Shown here piece by piece: positions 1 to 12,200 of a stretch of 64,000 nucleotides of DNA (positions are counted from its first letter, which is position 1; each line of letters begins with the position of its first letter). The translations under genes and the position numbers were made by a program. The notes under the pieces were generated by a model. The model had not been told where the DNA came from. It ran no database searches and saw nothing but the letters and a program-made list of their open reading frames with translations. Source of the DNA: Aquatica leii (lineage: Eukaryota; Arthropoda; Insecta; Coleoptera; Lampyridae); the NCBI GenBank assembly GCA_035610365.1, contig CM069433.1, positions 193,386,760 to 193,450,759 on the forward strand. The letters are read 5' to 3'.

Positions 1-1
1 A

Positions 2-507
2 ATGATTTCCAAATTCGACCCGATTATGTCAGAACGTACAAAACGCTCTCAAATAAAAGATCACAAAAACTATCTCAGGGATCAAATACAAAATGAAGTA
101 AACAACTTGATCGGTGAAAATATCAAATCCAAAATTTTAGAACTAACTAAAAACGCGAAATATTATTCCATAATATGCACTCCTGACTCTAGTCACCAAG
201 AACAAATTTCAGTTTGTATAAAATTTGTTAATTTAAAGAGCATTAGTATAGAAGAACATTTTTTTATTGTGTCCTATAGATGTGTCGGGTGAAGGCTCGA
301 CAAAATCTCTTTTGTCGGCGTTAGAGAAAGAAGGCTTAAATAACAACGATTTGCGGGGTCAAGGTTACGACAATGGAAAAAATATGCGTGGTAGGCATAA
401 TGGTCTAAAAAGATTTGGATTTCAATCCGCGAGCTTTCTTTGTTCCTTGTTGCAATCATACCCTAAATTTAGTCGTCAATGATACCGCCAAATCGAATAC
501 TTTGAGC
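2..507 (+). pseudogene. hAT-type transposase relic (DUF4371/ZMYM1-like), 5' part
   Basis: The frames translate to a recognisable DUF4371 / zinc-finger MYM-type-1-like segment, as found in hAT transposases. One frame (2-292) has the stretch around IGENIKSKI and a T-D-like core. A second frame (267-482) has the strongly conserved box GQGYDNGKNMRG. A third gives FVPCCNHTLNLVVNDTAKS just before position 500. These three pieces are collinear with the family but need two frame changes, so the copy is dead. The 5' end lies outside the window. The reading continues after the PLE insertion at 2518. Whether this was a hAT transposon or a domesticated ZMYM1-like gene cannot be settled here, but the decay and the surroundings favour a transposon. 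Confidence 0.75.
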
Positions 508-519
508 ATCAATTTTTTT
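508..519. repeat. 12-bp target-site duplication, left copy
   Basis: The sequence ATCAATTTTTTT here recurs exactly at 2506-2517, immediately after the Penelope-like insert. Removing one copy and the insert rejoins the hAT relic at the expected residues (LSINFF), so this is a true target-site duplication. Confidence 0.85.
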
Positions 520-580
520 GCGAAGTAATAACATTCTGCTGAACTTTCATTGTTTATTATTTTGAAGTGAATATACACAA

Positions 581-616
581 CGTTTCGATTGCTGTAGTAT
601 CTGCAATCGTCATCAG
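581..616 (-). ncRNA. hammerhead-ribozyme-like core in PLE left arm
   Basis: This is the inverted copy of the motif at 2378-2413. It has the same CTGATGA, stem and GAAAC on the minus strand, carried there by the inverted tail of the PLE. Confidence 0.45.
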
Positions 617-886
617 GTGAATACTAACAAACTTAGAAACTAATGGAGCTTATATACTAAAGACATGTTTGATGAAGCGTTCAAGCGTACAAAATCAATT
701 TAGCGTAACAGATTAATTAACAAAATTACTTAGTAAAGTTTAAGTTGTTTTAGAGGTTCGATAAGTGGTTTCCATATGTTGCTTATCTCGACACTTGGCT
801 GGCTGAAAATTTCTTTGTTGTTGTTGATGAATGCCGCTTCTTTAAATTTCCGTTTGTACCAATGTTCCTCCCTGTGTATGATGATA

Positions 887-2268
887 ACCAGCTCTCGTAA
901 TGGACCCACATACCAGCTATCCAGATTTCTACTACCAATTGTGCAACCACTACAGAAGAACAGCTCATCTTTTGTCAAAGACTCCAAACATTTCGTTGAG
1001 ATTCTGAAAACAATACAGCTACAACCACGGGATCAATTAGTCAGCTTCGACGTAGAAAGTCTTTATACTAATGTGCCAGTTGAAGAAGCATTGAAAATCA
1101 TCCAAACGAAGCTCCGAGAAGATGAAAAACTCCAGGAAAGAACCACGCTGCCGGTAGAAGGAATAATGAAGCTCCTAGAATGTTGCCTCAAGAAGTCGTA
1201 CTTTCAGGAGAAAGACAGATTCTTCACTCAAGACGAAGGACTGCCAATGGGTTCATCTCTATCACCAGTAGTCGCCAACATATACATGAACTGGTTAGAA
1301 TCCCAGGCCATAGAGAAATCAAAATTCAAACCCAAAACATGGCTTAGATATGTTGACAATACCTTCATAATTTGGAACCACAGTAATCGGCAACTAGACC
1401 TTTTTCTACAACATTTGAACAACATCAAACCATCCATCAAATTTACTATGGAAAAGGAAAAGGAGAACTCACTTCCTTTTTTAGACGTTCAAGTAACAAA
1501 GAACAAGAAAATTATGGAAACGACTGTCTACAGAAAAAAGCGACACACACCGGTCGATATCTCAACTTTGAATCCAACCATTCCACATCTACGAAGAGGG
1601 GAGTAGTAAAATCTCTAATCGACAGAGCGTACAGGTTATGCAACACAGAGAAAGGGCTACGAGAAGAAATCAAAAACAGAAACGATCTAAGGCAGAATGG
1701 TTATCCAGAAAAGATTGTAGGAGAGCTTTTATGGAAAAAGCAATTGAACACCATGGGACAACCTAAAACAGAAGAACTGCCCAATTCACTGCTGAGCATC
1801 CCATATGTCAAAGGTTTATCAGAATCAATAAAACGTATAGGGAAAAACTACAACTTAAATACAGTGTTCAAATCATCGACCACCATTAGGAGTTTAATTT
1901 CCAACACAAAGCCAGAAACAAGTCGAGATTCCCAAAACTGTATTTACCAAGTTCCATGTGAATGTGGCAAATCATACGTGGGGGAAACCAAAAGACCACT
2001 TGACATCAGACTGAAAGAACATCAGACGCACACACAGAGAGGAGAGACTTCTAAGTCCGGCATCGCGCAACATTCGTGGGATAACCAACATCAAATGAAA
2101 TGGTCGGAAGCAAAAATCATACACAGGGAGGAACATTGGTACAAACGGAAATTTAAAGAAGCGGCATTCATCAACAACAACAAAGAAATTTTCAGCCAGC
2201 CAAATGTCGAGATAAGCAACATATGGAAACCACTTATCGAACCTCTAAAACAACTTAAACTTTACTAA
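887..2268 (+). pseudogene. PLE reverse transcriptase plus GIY-YIG endonuclease
   Basis: This is the polyprotein of the PLE. It has a reverse transcriptase followed by a GIY-YIG nuclease, used to copy the element's RNA at nicked DNA. RT landmarks seen are LVSFDVESLYTNVP, EGLPMGSSLSPVVANIYM and RYVDNTFIIW, then the thumb segment ENSLPFLDVQV. The catalytic box reads YVDN where the family normally has YVDD, so this copy is probably inactive. The nuclease follows as CIYQVPCECGKSYVGET with RPLDIRLKEH, ending PLKQLKLY at 2268. The frame changes once between RT and nuclease. The N-terminus of the RT is missing because the copy is 5' truncated. Confidence 0.88.
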
Positions 2269-2377
2269 GTAATTTTGTTAATTAAACTGTTACGCTAAAT
2301 TGATTTTGTACGCTTGAACGCTTCATCGAACATGTCTTTAGTATATAAGCTAAATTAGTTTCTAAGTTAGTATTCAC

Positions 2378-2413
2378 CTGATGACGATTGCAGATACTAC
2401 AGCAATCGAAACG
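2378..2413 (+). ncRNA. hammerhead-ribozyme-like core in PLE right arm
   Basis: CTGATGA is followed by one extra base, a 6-7 bp stem (GATTGC/GCAATC) with a 10-base loop, then GAAAC. This is the layout of a hammerhead core (CUGANGA, stem II, GAAA), and hammerheads are known in PLE end repeats. The extra base before stem II and the lack of an obvious stem I keep this tentative. Confidence 0.45.
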
Positions 2414-2517
2414 TTGTGTATATTCACTTCAAAATAATAAACAATGAAAGTTCAGCAGAATGTTATTACTTCGCATCAAGCAACATTGTTTAATACATTC
2501 AAACAATCAATTTTTTT

Positions 2518-3250
2518 CTTTAGTTCAAGAACTTTGTATTTTTTTCAGCTTCTACTAAACGCTGGTCAATTCTGATCTCTAATTTATCTAATGTAACAAA
2601 TTTAACTTTAAAACCTTTATCGGATACTCGATGGTCTAGTAGAATAGATGCAATAACTCCTTTAAGGTATCAGCTTGGACAGGTTTACGATGCTCTGTTT
2701 GAAATAAGCGGAAAAAAACTTTAAAAATAACGTAAAAAATTTGGCTGCATCGTTGGCCAAAAAATTGCAAAATTTTGAGTTCATTTGAATTCTAATATTG
2801 TGGTATAATATTTTAAGTAAAGTTAACACTGTTAGTAAAATTATTCAAAAACCGAACTTTGATGTTGCTCAATGTTGTAATCATAACCTAAATTCAAAAA
2901 ACAAAGAGGTCTAAGACCGCGAAAAATAAAAAAAAATTTGATTATGAATGTGACGATGAACCGATCCACGACGAAACTTTAAAGTTCAAAGTTGATTGTC
3001 TTTTTAATGCTCTAGATGTAATCATAACATCAGTGGATGAGAGATTCCAATTACTTTCTTCTTACTCGTTTTTCTGGAATATTGAAAAATTTAAAAATTA
3101 TTCTGAAAACGAACAATTAAGAGTTATGTGAAAAGGTTGAAAATTTATTAAACGACAAAACTCGCAATGAACGAGACATAAATGCCGTGGAACTTGTTAA
3201 AGAATCGCAATATTTACAGAACTTTGATGAAAAAGTTATTACGTGTCCAG
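2518..3250 (+). pseudogene. hAT-type transposase relic, 3' part
   Basis: This continues the relic at 2-507. After the second copy of the 12-bp target duplication the translation reads FFSASTKRW, then SDTRWSSRIDAITPLRYQ, then FKVDCLFNALDVIITSVDERF. These follow the DUF4371/hAT order found in ZMYM1-like proteins. Several stops and frame changes are present, and the conserved C-terminal hAT dimerisation segment is only faint before it fades near 3250. The unclassified inverted-repeat element begins about 60 bp further on. Confidence 0.65.
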
Positions 3251-3321
3251 TATAAACTTTAAATTATATAACAATTAACAACTTAGTGAATTCTTTTTCT
3301 AATACGAGCATCTTCGTATTT

Positions 3322-3455
3322 TACACTGGTCTGCAAAAAAATATTTTTTATCGAGCCCTGACACTATTCCGGGTGATTCTTATGTAGAATGACGTCCTGA
3401 ATCCAAATATGTCTTCCGTTTTCTTCCATCACCCACCATTTTCGAGGGAGCCCCA
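3322..3455. repeat. left inverted end repeat of the unclassified element
   Basis: Read 5'->3' this matches the reverse complement of 5620-5750 in order: GCCCTGA, GATTCTTATGTA, AATGAC, TCC, AATCCAAA, TCCGTTTT, CCATCACC, ACC, ATTTT, GGGAG and CCCCA. The match is roughly three bases in four by eye. Confidence 0.65.
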
Positions 3456-3611
3456 AATCTCTAACTTTACCGCTTTTCGATAAATTAATTATAATTTATT
3501 TATCGAACGATAATAATAATTATAATAATTATTATAATAATAAATATATCGACATGAATTTAATTTAAATGGGAAAAAAGAACTTGGCTTAGCCATGTCT
3601 TGATGGAACCG

Positions 3612-5155
3612 TTACCCGTGTTCATCCGAGACTGCTCCTAAATTTTCAGGGAAAAAGTCCAGATGCGAGTGAAGGAAGTGAACTTTAAGAGACATGTTAC
3701 ATCCTATGTCCTTGTACGCTAAAAGCAGTTCCTCGACGTGAGCGACATAATCTTCACTTTTGTGGTTACCCAGGAAGTTCTTACAAACGTTTTGAAATGC
3801 AAGCCAAGCTCGTTTTTTTTCCAAATTAGGTGTTCAATAAACGTCGAATCTTGGAAGAGTTGTCTAATCTGGGGACCAACAAAAACGCCTTCTTTGGTTT
3901 TAGCTTCGCTAAGACCAGGAAATTTAGTTTTCAAAAATTGAAATGCGCCACCTGTCTTGTCCACTGCTTTCACAAACTGCAAAATCAATCCAAGTTTGAT
4001 GTGTAAAGGTGGTAAGTAAATATTTTTCTTCGGAACCAAAGGATTGTGGGCGACATTTGTCTGACCAGGAATAAGATTTTCTCGCAGAGGCCAGTCCCGT
4101 ACGATGTAATGTTCATCTCGGGCTCGGCTATTCCATTCACAAAGGAAGCAGCAATATTTTGTAAATCCTGATTGCAGGCCCGTGAGTAGAGCAACAACTT
4201 TTAAGTCAGCGCAAAGTTTCCACTTATAATGATGATAACTAATTTTATCAAGGATTCTGAAGATGTTTTCGTACATTTCCTTCATATCAATAGAGTATGC
4301 GACTGGAACTGATGGCAAGTCATTCCCATTTGCCAACAAGACAACTTTTAAGCTTGTTTTTGATGAGTCTATAAACAGTCTCCATTTGTCTGGGTCACAT
4401 GGCATCTGTAGCTCTGTCATCAATAAATTTGCATTAGGGCAGAACACTAAACCTTTATCTTCTAAGAAAAGACATTTCAGGGTTGCTTGCCTGGTTCTGT
4501 AAGAAGATATTTTTACTCCGTTTTCTAAGAGATTCCACTGTTGAAGTCGCGATCTTAGGAGCTGAGATTTAGTCTTGGGTAACTGCAAATCCCTGACAAG
4601 ATCATTTAATTCCGATTGAGTGAGGGGGTGAGGTTGCCGAGAAACTAATGCTGCGGAATACTCTTTATCATCATTGAACGTATCATTCGAAGCCCCAGGT
4701 TGTGGCTCAGAGTCTTTTAAATCAATTTCCGGCTCTAGAGTATAAGTGTTTGGGGGCTCTGAGATTGGCAAAGTATCGTTATGAGGAACAGGTCTTAGAG
4801 CTGACGGAATATTGGGATACTGAATTGTATGCTTACTTTTGCTCGAAAACCCGACGGTGGAAGTCATACAACAGTAACAATCTGTAAGATGACAGCGAGG
4901 TTCACGCCAAACCATGGGCACAACAAATGGCATTGATTTACGGGTACCTTTGAGCCATTTGGTCAAACTACTGTAACAAGTCGTACAGCAAACTGATGGA
5001 GCCCAAGTCTTGTCCTGGTCGCCAACTTGACAAACAAAGTACAATTTATAAGCTGTTTTAACAAGCGGAGAAAGGGGTTTTCGTTGCGCTTTTAAAGTTA
5101 ATTTCCCGCAGACATAGCAGAAGCTATCGGGATGATTTTTACACTCGCGTGGCAT
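3612..5155 (-). pseudogene. zinc-finger protein of the unclassified element, nearly intact
   Basis: The chosen start is the MPREC methionine at 5155; the longer frame begins six codons earlier. The N-terminus is cysteine-rich (CKNHPDSFCYVCGKLTL, then CCTTCY, then REPRCHLTDCYCC, roughly residues 4-90) and looks like a zinc-binding module. A linker follows (PNIPSALRPVPH), then a large central domain with KWRLFIDSSKTSLK, DLKVVALLTGLQSG and CFLCEWNSRA, and a C-terminal part with VGPQIRQLFQD, NFLGNHKSEDY and HFLHSHLDFFPE. I recall similar proteins as multi-copy and unnamed in arthropods, but give no function. The copy has one slip in an A8 run near 3813-3820 and a TAA at the start of the expected RFHQD motif near 3612, after which it fades. 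Confidence 0.7.
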
Positions 5156-5619
5156 AATTAAACAGTAATTCAACGCCCGACATTAACCACAAATCACACT
5201 TAGTCACTTGAAAAAATCCGGAAGAAAAGTAGTTTTACTGTTTTACACAAATGAACAAAAATGAACACAAAAGCCAGCCATTTAAAACTTCGACAAGTTA
5301 ACTCTGCAACAGCTATAGATGTACTGATCGAAGCAGTTAAGCAAACAATGTAATATACTATAATGAGAAGAGTAATGCAAGTTCAAGCCTGTCGAAAATT
5401 CCTGTTCAAACTTGCATGTGGTATTGAGATCGCCAGCGTCGTGCTGTTTATTGATATTTTTTTACGGTTCTTATATATTTGTATTTTATTGTTGTTTCTA
5501 TATACATTTTATAGCAAAACTTTTGCCATATACTTTGGTATAAATTTTATTACCTGATTTGGGATGTTTAACGGCTATAAGTTAAAATTCTAAAAAAAAT
5601 GCAAAAAATAAAATAAAAA

Positions 5620-5750
5620 TGGGGTCCTCCCAAAATAGGTAGGTGATGGGTAAAAACGGAGCTCATTTTTGGATTTAGGAAGTCATTTTACATAAGAATC
5701 GTCAAGAATGGTATCAGGGCCTGGATATCTACAAAATTTTGTTGATCACT
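5620..5750. repeat. right inverted end repeat of the unclassified element
   Basis: This is the partner of 3322-3455. It lies about 460 bp upstream of the start codon of the minus-strand gene, so it would also contain or adjoin that gene's promoter. Confidence 0.65.
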
Positions 5751-5765
5751 TTTGTCCTGTGATAG

Positions 5766-7667
5766 GTATTATAAACGAGTATTTTTAATCTTTTAAATAT
5801 TTTTTTTATTTCTTGTGCTTTTGTATCATATATTACATTTGAAACTGAAATACAAAAATTTTGAGTTGTAAGTTGTAATACTGTTATAATATATTTCTGT
5901 TTTCTATAAGTTTAGAATTATCTTATGTACCTCAATGAAAAAATACTTGTATGGATTATGGGATTATGGCTTGTACTTGTAAAATGTAAAAATGAAAATA
6001 AATGTATGAAAATACGTTTTAAAATTATTCTTCAATAGTGGATAATAATACGTAACTTAACCCGTATCTGTACTCACATATGAACGTAATATAAATTTTG
6101 GGCGTTATTTTAAATTTGCACAAAGGCGCAAAAGTGCTAGGCGCGGGCCTGCTTGCGTTTTTTCTACTTTAGAAGACCCTATGCTGTGCATTCTTATCTT
6201 GGAAAATTGCATCAAATCCACGGCATAACATAATTTGCCGTTAATGCATAAAAAACTTTTATGCAAGAATAGTTACATTTTCATTTTTTTAATCATCTGT
6301 TCTAATATGTACGCAAATTTGCATAAAAATTGAACCGCGCACTCATACTTAAAGTAGAGTTCAAAATTTTCCTAATTCATTTACGGATACTTTATAAAAA
6401 ATAATTTAATTATTAACAAAAGGTAATAAATATTACTACATTATACTTATAATCTACATTTTAGACCATTGTTACAAAATAGATGCCATACATCCAAATT
6501 TAATTTATTTAAACTGAGGTACATTTTTTATATGGCTGAATTTATGGGTGTAACTTCACACCGGTGAAATATGGTCGTGTTTGGTTGCCTTCTTTTGGAA
6601 TACAATTGTATGTACATACCAATAAAAATCCTTATGTTTAACAACAAATATAAATAAACATTAATGCGGTTTATTTACAGCACTAAACAACAATGACTAC
6701 TACTTTGAGATAACTTTTGACAGTTGTGATACTAGCAATAAGTCTAAATCATTCATTTGTTATTTCGTGGCAACTAGATTTGGACAATAAATTGTTAAAT
6801 TAATGTAGTTAATAAAGTTAGATGACCCATGTGTGTTACATCGAATTCGTATTCGTATAGAAATACAAAATGGCGGCTATAACTAAAAAAACATGATCTA
6901 GTAGGCCTAAAAAATTACTGAAACGTTCAATAAATAGCCTATACTAGAAAAATAAATCAGTTTTTTCAAGATATTTCAGAAAGGAACCGAGATACCTACA
7001 ACGTACATACAACTTTTTCGTAATTTAACAAACTATTTATCTCGACCGGTTTTGGATATCCCAATGGCGTGCATTTCAAAACACAAAATAAAACTGAACA
7101 AAAAAAATACTATAAAACTAACAGTACCTGCGATAATATAAAAGAAATCAAAAATATCTTAAAAATTGATTTCTTTTGTTATAAAAAGTGTAATTTTACA
7201 TACGTAAGGTATGCTACCTGAAAAACTATATTTTTCTAACACGTATTTACAATCGCACATTTCTAAACCGAAATTATATAATTATAACAAATACCCGCAA
7301 ATATAAAAACTATTAGAAAAAATGCTTTGGATACCCGCGGTTTTGACAGCAGACTGCACTAATACACACACGAAGTAACAGAAGCGTTTCTTAAATAAAA
7401 TTGATTGCCATCAGCTTAGTTGATTAACATAAAGTTTTGTTGGCGTTTTTGTTATTTGTTATACTGCACAAAACGCATACGAAATCTATTGTGCGCAATA
7501 TTAGAATAGATATTTATCAACATCGGCATTAAGAAGTAATTATATTCAGTACGTGTCGAGCATTTATTCAATCTTTTTGTGACGGACGACCTTTTATGCC
7601 CATCATAAAAGAATTGTACTAGAGATAAAATCAAACGTGAGATGTAATTTTATAAACTATTACTTAC
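5766..7667. other. AT-rich non-coding DNA, presumed sim intron
   Basis: I see no supported gene or element here. It follows the 5' splice site of the sim bHLH exon on the minus strand, so it should be intronic. Short A/T runs only. Confidence 0.5.
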
Positions 7668-7865
7668 CATCGGGAAATACTTGTCTCATTTTCAAATAAG
7701 ACGTCGTTAGTCTTATAACAGAAGCTTTATCTAATTGCGATGTAATTGCTGCTGGTAGCGGAAGAAGTTTGGCCAGCTCTAAAAATTCGGCGTTTTCTTT
7801 TTCCCTTCTAGAACGCGCGGCATTTTTACTCTTCTCCTTCATTGCTCCGCGTAATTTTGATACGA
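7668..7865 (-). CDS. sim: single-minded, bHLH exon
   Basis: Single-minded is a bHLH-PAS transcription factor that dimerises with Tango/ARNT in the nucleus and specifies midline cells. This exon encodes the full bHLH: the basic region [19 protein letters not shown], helix 1 and loop [17 protein letters not shown], helix 2 [14 protein letters not shown], then [21 protein letters not shown] separates it from trachealess, which has LTISYLKLRD. The acceptor is a pyrimidine-rich tract ending CAG (AG at 7867-7866) and the donor is G|GTAAGT (7668|7667), phase 1, as expected before LGEAWG. The exon is open upstream of the conserved MKEKSK methionine (7842), reading VSKLRGA, and joins the short exon at 25613-25649. 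PAS exons were not found in the window. Confidence 0.93.
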
Positions 7866-9299
7866 CTGGAACAAAAATAAATTCTTGAAATTTTGACAAT
7901 GCTAATGTTAGAGCGAACGAGTGCTCTCAATATGCAAATGTAAGAGCTTTCAGCCAGCCAAATGAGATGCTTCAATATCTGGGCGCCATTTTACTACTCT
8001 TAAAATTCGCATATATTTATTCAAGGAACAAAATTAAATAGGAAAAATAGAATTTTTTAATGTTAATTTTTAATCGATACCTGAACACAAAAGCACTTGC
8101 GCCCTTTTCCCCATCGCAAAACCACCCGACACAAAGTTCAAAGTTTAAACCACTATCTAACACGGATTCGTCAAAACTAACGCCGAATTTTACACCACCG
8201 TAGTCCAGTTATTTCTTCAATCGCAGTGACCGACAATTTTCGAAAAACTAACAGTACCACTACCTACTGCTACTACTATTACTACTACTACAGCATCAAA
8301 TTTAAACAAAAGTGAAAAAATGTCTTTCGGTCCTTCTTAAAAACCGGGTAATGAGGGTTGTTCAGGTGTATTAACAACGGTTTAAGTTACCGCCCGCTAG
8401 TTGCACCTTTATTATATCCGTCCGTGTTTTATTGTTATTGCTGTCATTGCAAGGGTGTGAGAAACTTGCAGATGTTATTTTCTCAAATGATAAAATTTAA
8501 ATTTTGCAGGTTGTATAAATATTTTTACGGTATACAAAACACAAAAATTTTTCCCCAAACGCTTAATCGCTTTTACTTGCAGGTATTGAAAACTGGTTGT
8601 AATTTTAAAGCGGCTTAAGGTGGAAAAAAAGGTTGTAAATCAGTAAACGGTTAATACTAGTTACAGAGTAAACGTCTTATACAAAAATTACAATTGCTTC
8701 TGCCTTTGTACTTGACCGAATGTCCCTTGCCGAGGTGGAAACTTTAAAACGTACAATAACCCCATGTAAAAATCTTTAAAATATTTTTGAGTAATTAGTA
8801 CATCTATAAGAAAAATTCAAATATTGTCGATGTCAAAATTATTCGATACTTACGATTTTATTCGAATAACTTGTTTTTGGTAAGAATAACATTATTAAAG
8901 ATTGGCCGTTTTATTGCATTGAAATCTTTAACGAAATTGTTAATTTCACTTTGTGAAAATGACTACTCGCTAGTGTGTAATGATACAATTCCAAAATTAC
9001 GAAAATATTACGAGTCATAAACAAACATTTAATCATAATCTAAATAATTCTGAATGACTAACATCTTTGAGTAACAACTGACATTAAATATCACTGGAGC
9101 AATAAAATTTGATACAACACGAATAAACTTTTTATGGCAAATAGTGCAATGTTTTGAGGTTGTAAAAACAATTTTATTCGTTTTCATGCTTTATTTAAAA
9201 TCACTTAAATAATTACTAACGTTTTATTTATTATTTGGAATTACAATTGAAATTTTATTCATTTTAAAATTATTGTCAAGGTAATTTGTTTATTTACAG
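7866..9299. other. sim intron, non-coding, with a TAC microsatellite
   Basis: No gene seen. It contains a short TAC/ACT-type microsatellite near 8258-8292 and is otherwise unremarkable AT-rich intron sequence leading into satellite array A. Confidence 0.5.
8258..8292. repeat. TAC trinucleotide microsatellite
   Basis: Imperfect run of CTA/TAC units. Confidence 0.7.
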
Positions 9300-12200
9300 C
9301 TCGATCTACTTTCATTTTTTAAATAATATTTCAGTGTCATAAATTGTGCTTTTGTGCTAATATTCTTTCTAATTGGCCTTATTTTTAAATTAATAAAAAA
9401 ATCAAAACAAAATTGAGAGCCAACTTGACCGCCACTTACGTACAATTTTTGTACTCAATTGTGCCATGATTATTTTTAACTGTGTTTAATTTCAAGTTGA
9501 CAAAAAATTAAGATAAATCCGGGGGCTAACTTAACCATCAGCCTCTTGTTTTTTATTATTTTTTTTACTTGTTTAATTGTGCCGTTTTGTGATAAATGCG
9601 AACATTGAATTCAATTAAACTTCTTTGTAAACAGATAAAAAACCGATTCACTTTTATTTTAAATTATTTACACTATTTCTTGCTGATTTAATTATGCTCG
9701 TTTTGTGCTAATAGTATTTTTAACTGTGTTTTATTCTAAATAGATAAAAAATCTAAACAAAGAGCACAAATGTATCTAATATTAGCACAACTCATCACTA
9801 AACAATCTTAATAAAACAAGCAAGAGATATTGTAAAAAAAATTAACACAAACAAACGATTGTACAAATTGTTTTTTATAAAAATGAACACAGTTGAAAAT
9901 AATGACACAATTGAACACAAAACGAACACAATTACATAAACCAAAAAAATGGTAAAATGACGGCATACTGGTGGTCAAAAGTTGTCCTCTGGTCTTGTCC
10001 AGCTTGGTCAAGTTGGCTCCTGATTTTCATTTTTTAATTCATATTTTAGTGTAATGAATTGTGCTCGTTTTGTGCTAATATTATTTTTAATTGTGTTTAA
10101 TTTTAAATAAATAAGAAATCAAACCAAAACTTGAACGCTAACCCCCCATTTATTTAACTATTAAATGTAGCAATTCGGTATTTTGGTTTAGCAGTTTCTT
10201 CTTAGTTATTTTTCTAACAATTTTATAGTAAAAAAAAAGAAGATAAGGAATTTAACATTAGCGCAATATACCACAAAACATTCAGAATTAGACAAGCGAA
10301 AAATATTGTGATCAAATTGAAATAAAAACTGGGGGTTAATATAGTTAAATTAGTTGTTCTCGGATTTGTTTGAATAAAAATAGATTCAGAGCAAAATAAT
10401 AATAGCAAAATTCAAATACGGAGGTGGTGCTGGAGATCAAGTTGGACCCCGGTTTTGTTCAGATTTATTTACCTATCTAGAATAAAACAGTTAAAAAAGT
10501 ATTAGCACAATTTAGCACAAAACAAGCACAATTAAATAATCAAGAAGTAGTGTAAAAATTTAAAAAACAGTGGGTTGGTAAACATTTTTGCAGTTTAAAA
10601 ATGAGCGCAATTAAAAATAGTATTAGCACAAAACGAGTACAATTAGAAAAGTACAAGAGAGTAAAAAAATTTAATACAAAACGTAAGACTAATGCTTATC
10701 TAAGTTAACCCGCGGAATTGTTTTAATCGTTTCACCAATTTAAAATTGAACACAATGAAAAACAATAATAGCACAATTTAGCACAAAACAATCACAACTA
10801 AATAAACAACAAAATTGCGGTCAACCTGGCCAACAAATTTGTTCTGATTTTTTTATAAATTTAAAATTAATCTTAATTAAAAACAATGTTAGCACAATGT
10901 AGCACAAAACGAGCACAATTAAATAAGTAACAAATAGTGAAAATAATTTCAAAAATAATCTGGGTTCTATTTAAATTTTTGTATCGGTTTAAAAATAAGT
11001 TTAATTGAATGTAATGTTAGCAACATTTAGTACAAAACGAGCACAATTAAACAAGTACAAGATATTGTAAAAAATCAATAAAAAACGGGGAAGTTGACGG
11101 TTAAACACAATTAAAAATAGTAGAAAATTGAGCACAAAACAAGCACAATTAAATAAACAAAAAAAATTGTAAAAAAGTAAAGGACACGAAGAGCTGACGA
11201 CTTTCTTTTGATTTTTTTATCAATTTAAAAGTAAGCACAATTAAAAATATTAGCACAACTTATCATTGTTGAATTTAAAAAAAAGTTTAATTGAATTTAA
11301 AGTTAGCTACATTTAACAGAAAAAAGCACAATTAAACAAGTAAAAAATATTCTCAAAAAAAAAATGATGTTTAAGTTAGCCCCTGGGTTAGTTTTAATAT
11401 TTTTATCAATTCAAAATTGAACACAGTTATAAATAATAATGGCACAATTCAGCATAAAACAAGCACAATTAGATAAATAAACAAAAAAAAATGCAAAAAA
11501 TTGAAAAAAAGGAAACTAGCAGTCAAGTTAGCCTCCGACTTTGTTAATAATAATGTTAGTAAAATTTATCAGAAAACGAGCACAATTAAACAAGTAAAAA
11601 ATATTGTAAAAAAACAAATAAAAAACGGGGAGCTAATGGTTAAGTTAGTCCCCGGATTTGGTTTAACTTTTTCATCAACTTAAAATTGAACACCATTTAA
11701 AAAATAATGGAACACAAAAAACAAGCACAATTAAATAAACAAAAAAAAATGTTAGCAACATTTAGCAGAAAACGAGCACAATTAAACGAGTAAAAAATAT
11801 CGTAAAAAAGTTTTCGCCTAGGTATGTTTTAATATTATTATGAACTTAAAATTAAACACAGTTAAAAATAATGACACAGTTGAACACAAAACAAACACAA
11901 TTTAATAAGCAAAAAAAATGAAAAACGTGGAAAGCAAACCAAAAAGAGCTGGCGGTCAAGTTTATTATTCTTATAGCACAAATGACCACAATTAAATAAA
12001 CAAAAAAAATTGCTAAAAAGTGAAAAAAAACGGTGGGTGAGCAGTCAAGTTCGCAACTTTGTTTTAATTTTTTCGTTAATTTAAAATCAAGCACAAAAAT
12101 AATATTAGCACAAAACGGCCATAATATATTACACTGAAATGTTATTTAAAAAATAAAAACGGGGGACCAAAGTGACCGAACACTTACTTATTATGCACAG

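Larger units (their letters stand above)
520..2505 (+). mobile_element. Penelope-like element with inverted arms
   Basis: This is a PLE inserted into the hAT relic and bounded by the 12-bp duplications at 508-519 and 2506-2517. Its left 367 bp (520-886) are the reverse complement of the right end (about 2113-2474), including the last codons of its own endonuclease. The copy is therefore 5' truncated with an inverted 3' tail in front, a structure PLEs are known to form. The two arms look almost identical, which suggests a young insertion. The coding body runs from about 887 to 2268. Each arm carries a hammerhead-like core. Confidence 0.9.
3310..5765 (-). mobile_element. unclassified element with inverted end repeats
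   Basis: A single minus-strand gene (3612-5155) is flanked by two segments that are imperfect reverse complements of each other over about 100-130 bp: 3322-3455 and 5620-5750. Shared blocks include GATTCTTATGTA, AATCCAAA, CCATCACC and GCCCTGA. This layout is that of a DNA transposon with long inverted ends. I see no canonical DDE triad in the protein and cannot name the superfamily. Exact ends and a target duplication could not be fixed by eye. Confidence 0.6.

Noticed and set aside
2-507. Possible host ZMYM1-like gene
   Set aside because: Two frame changes within 500 bp plus further decay downstream point to a dead hAT-type copy.
5766-7667. Search for sim PAS exons (LGEAWG and following) on the minus strand
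   Set aside because: No matching coding block was found between the bHLH exon and the left edge; they are likely outside the window.
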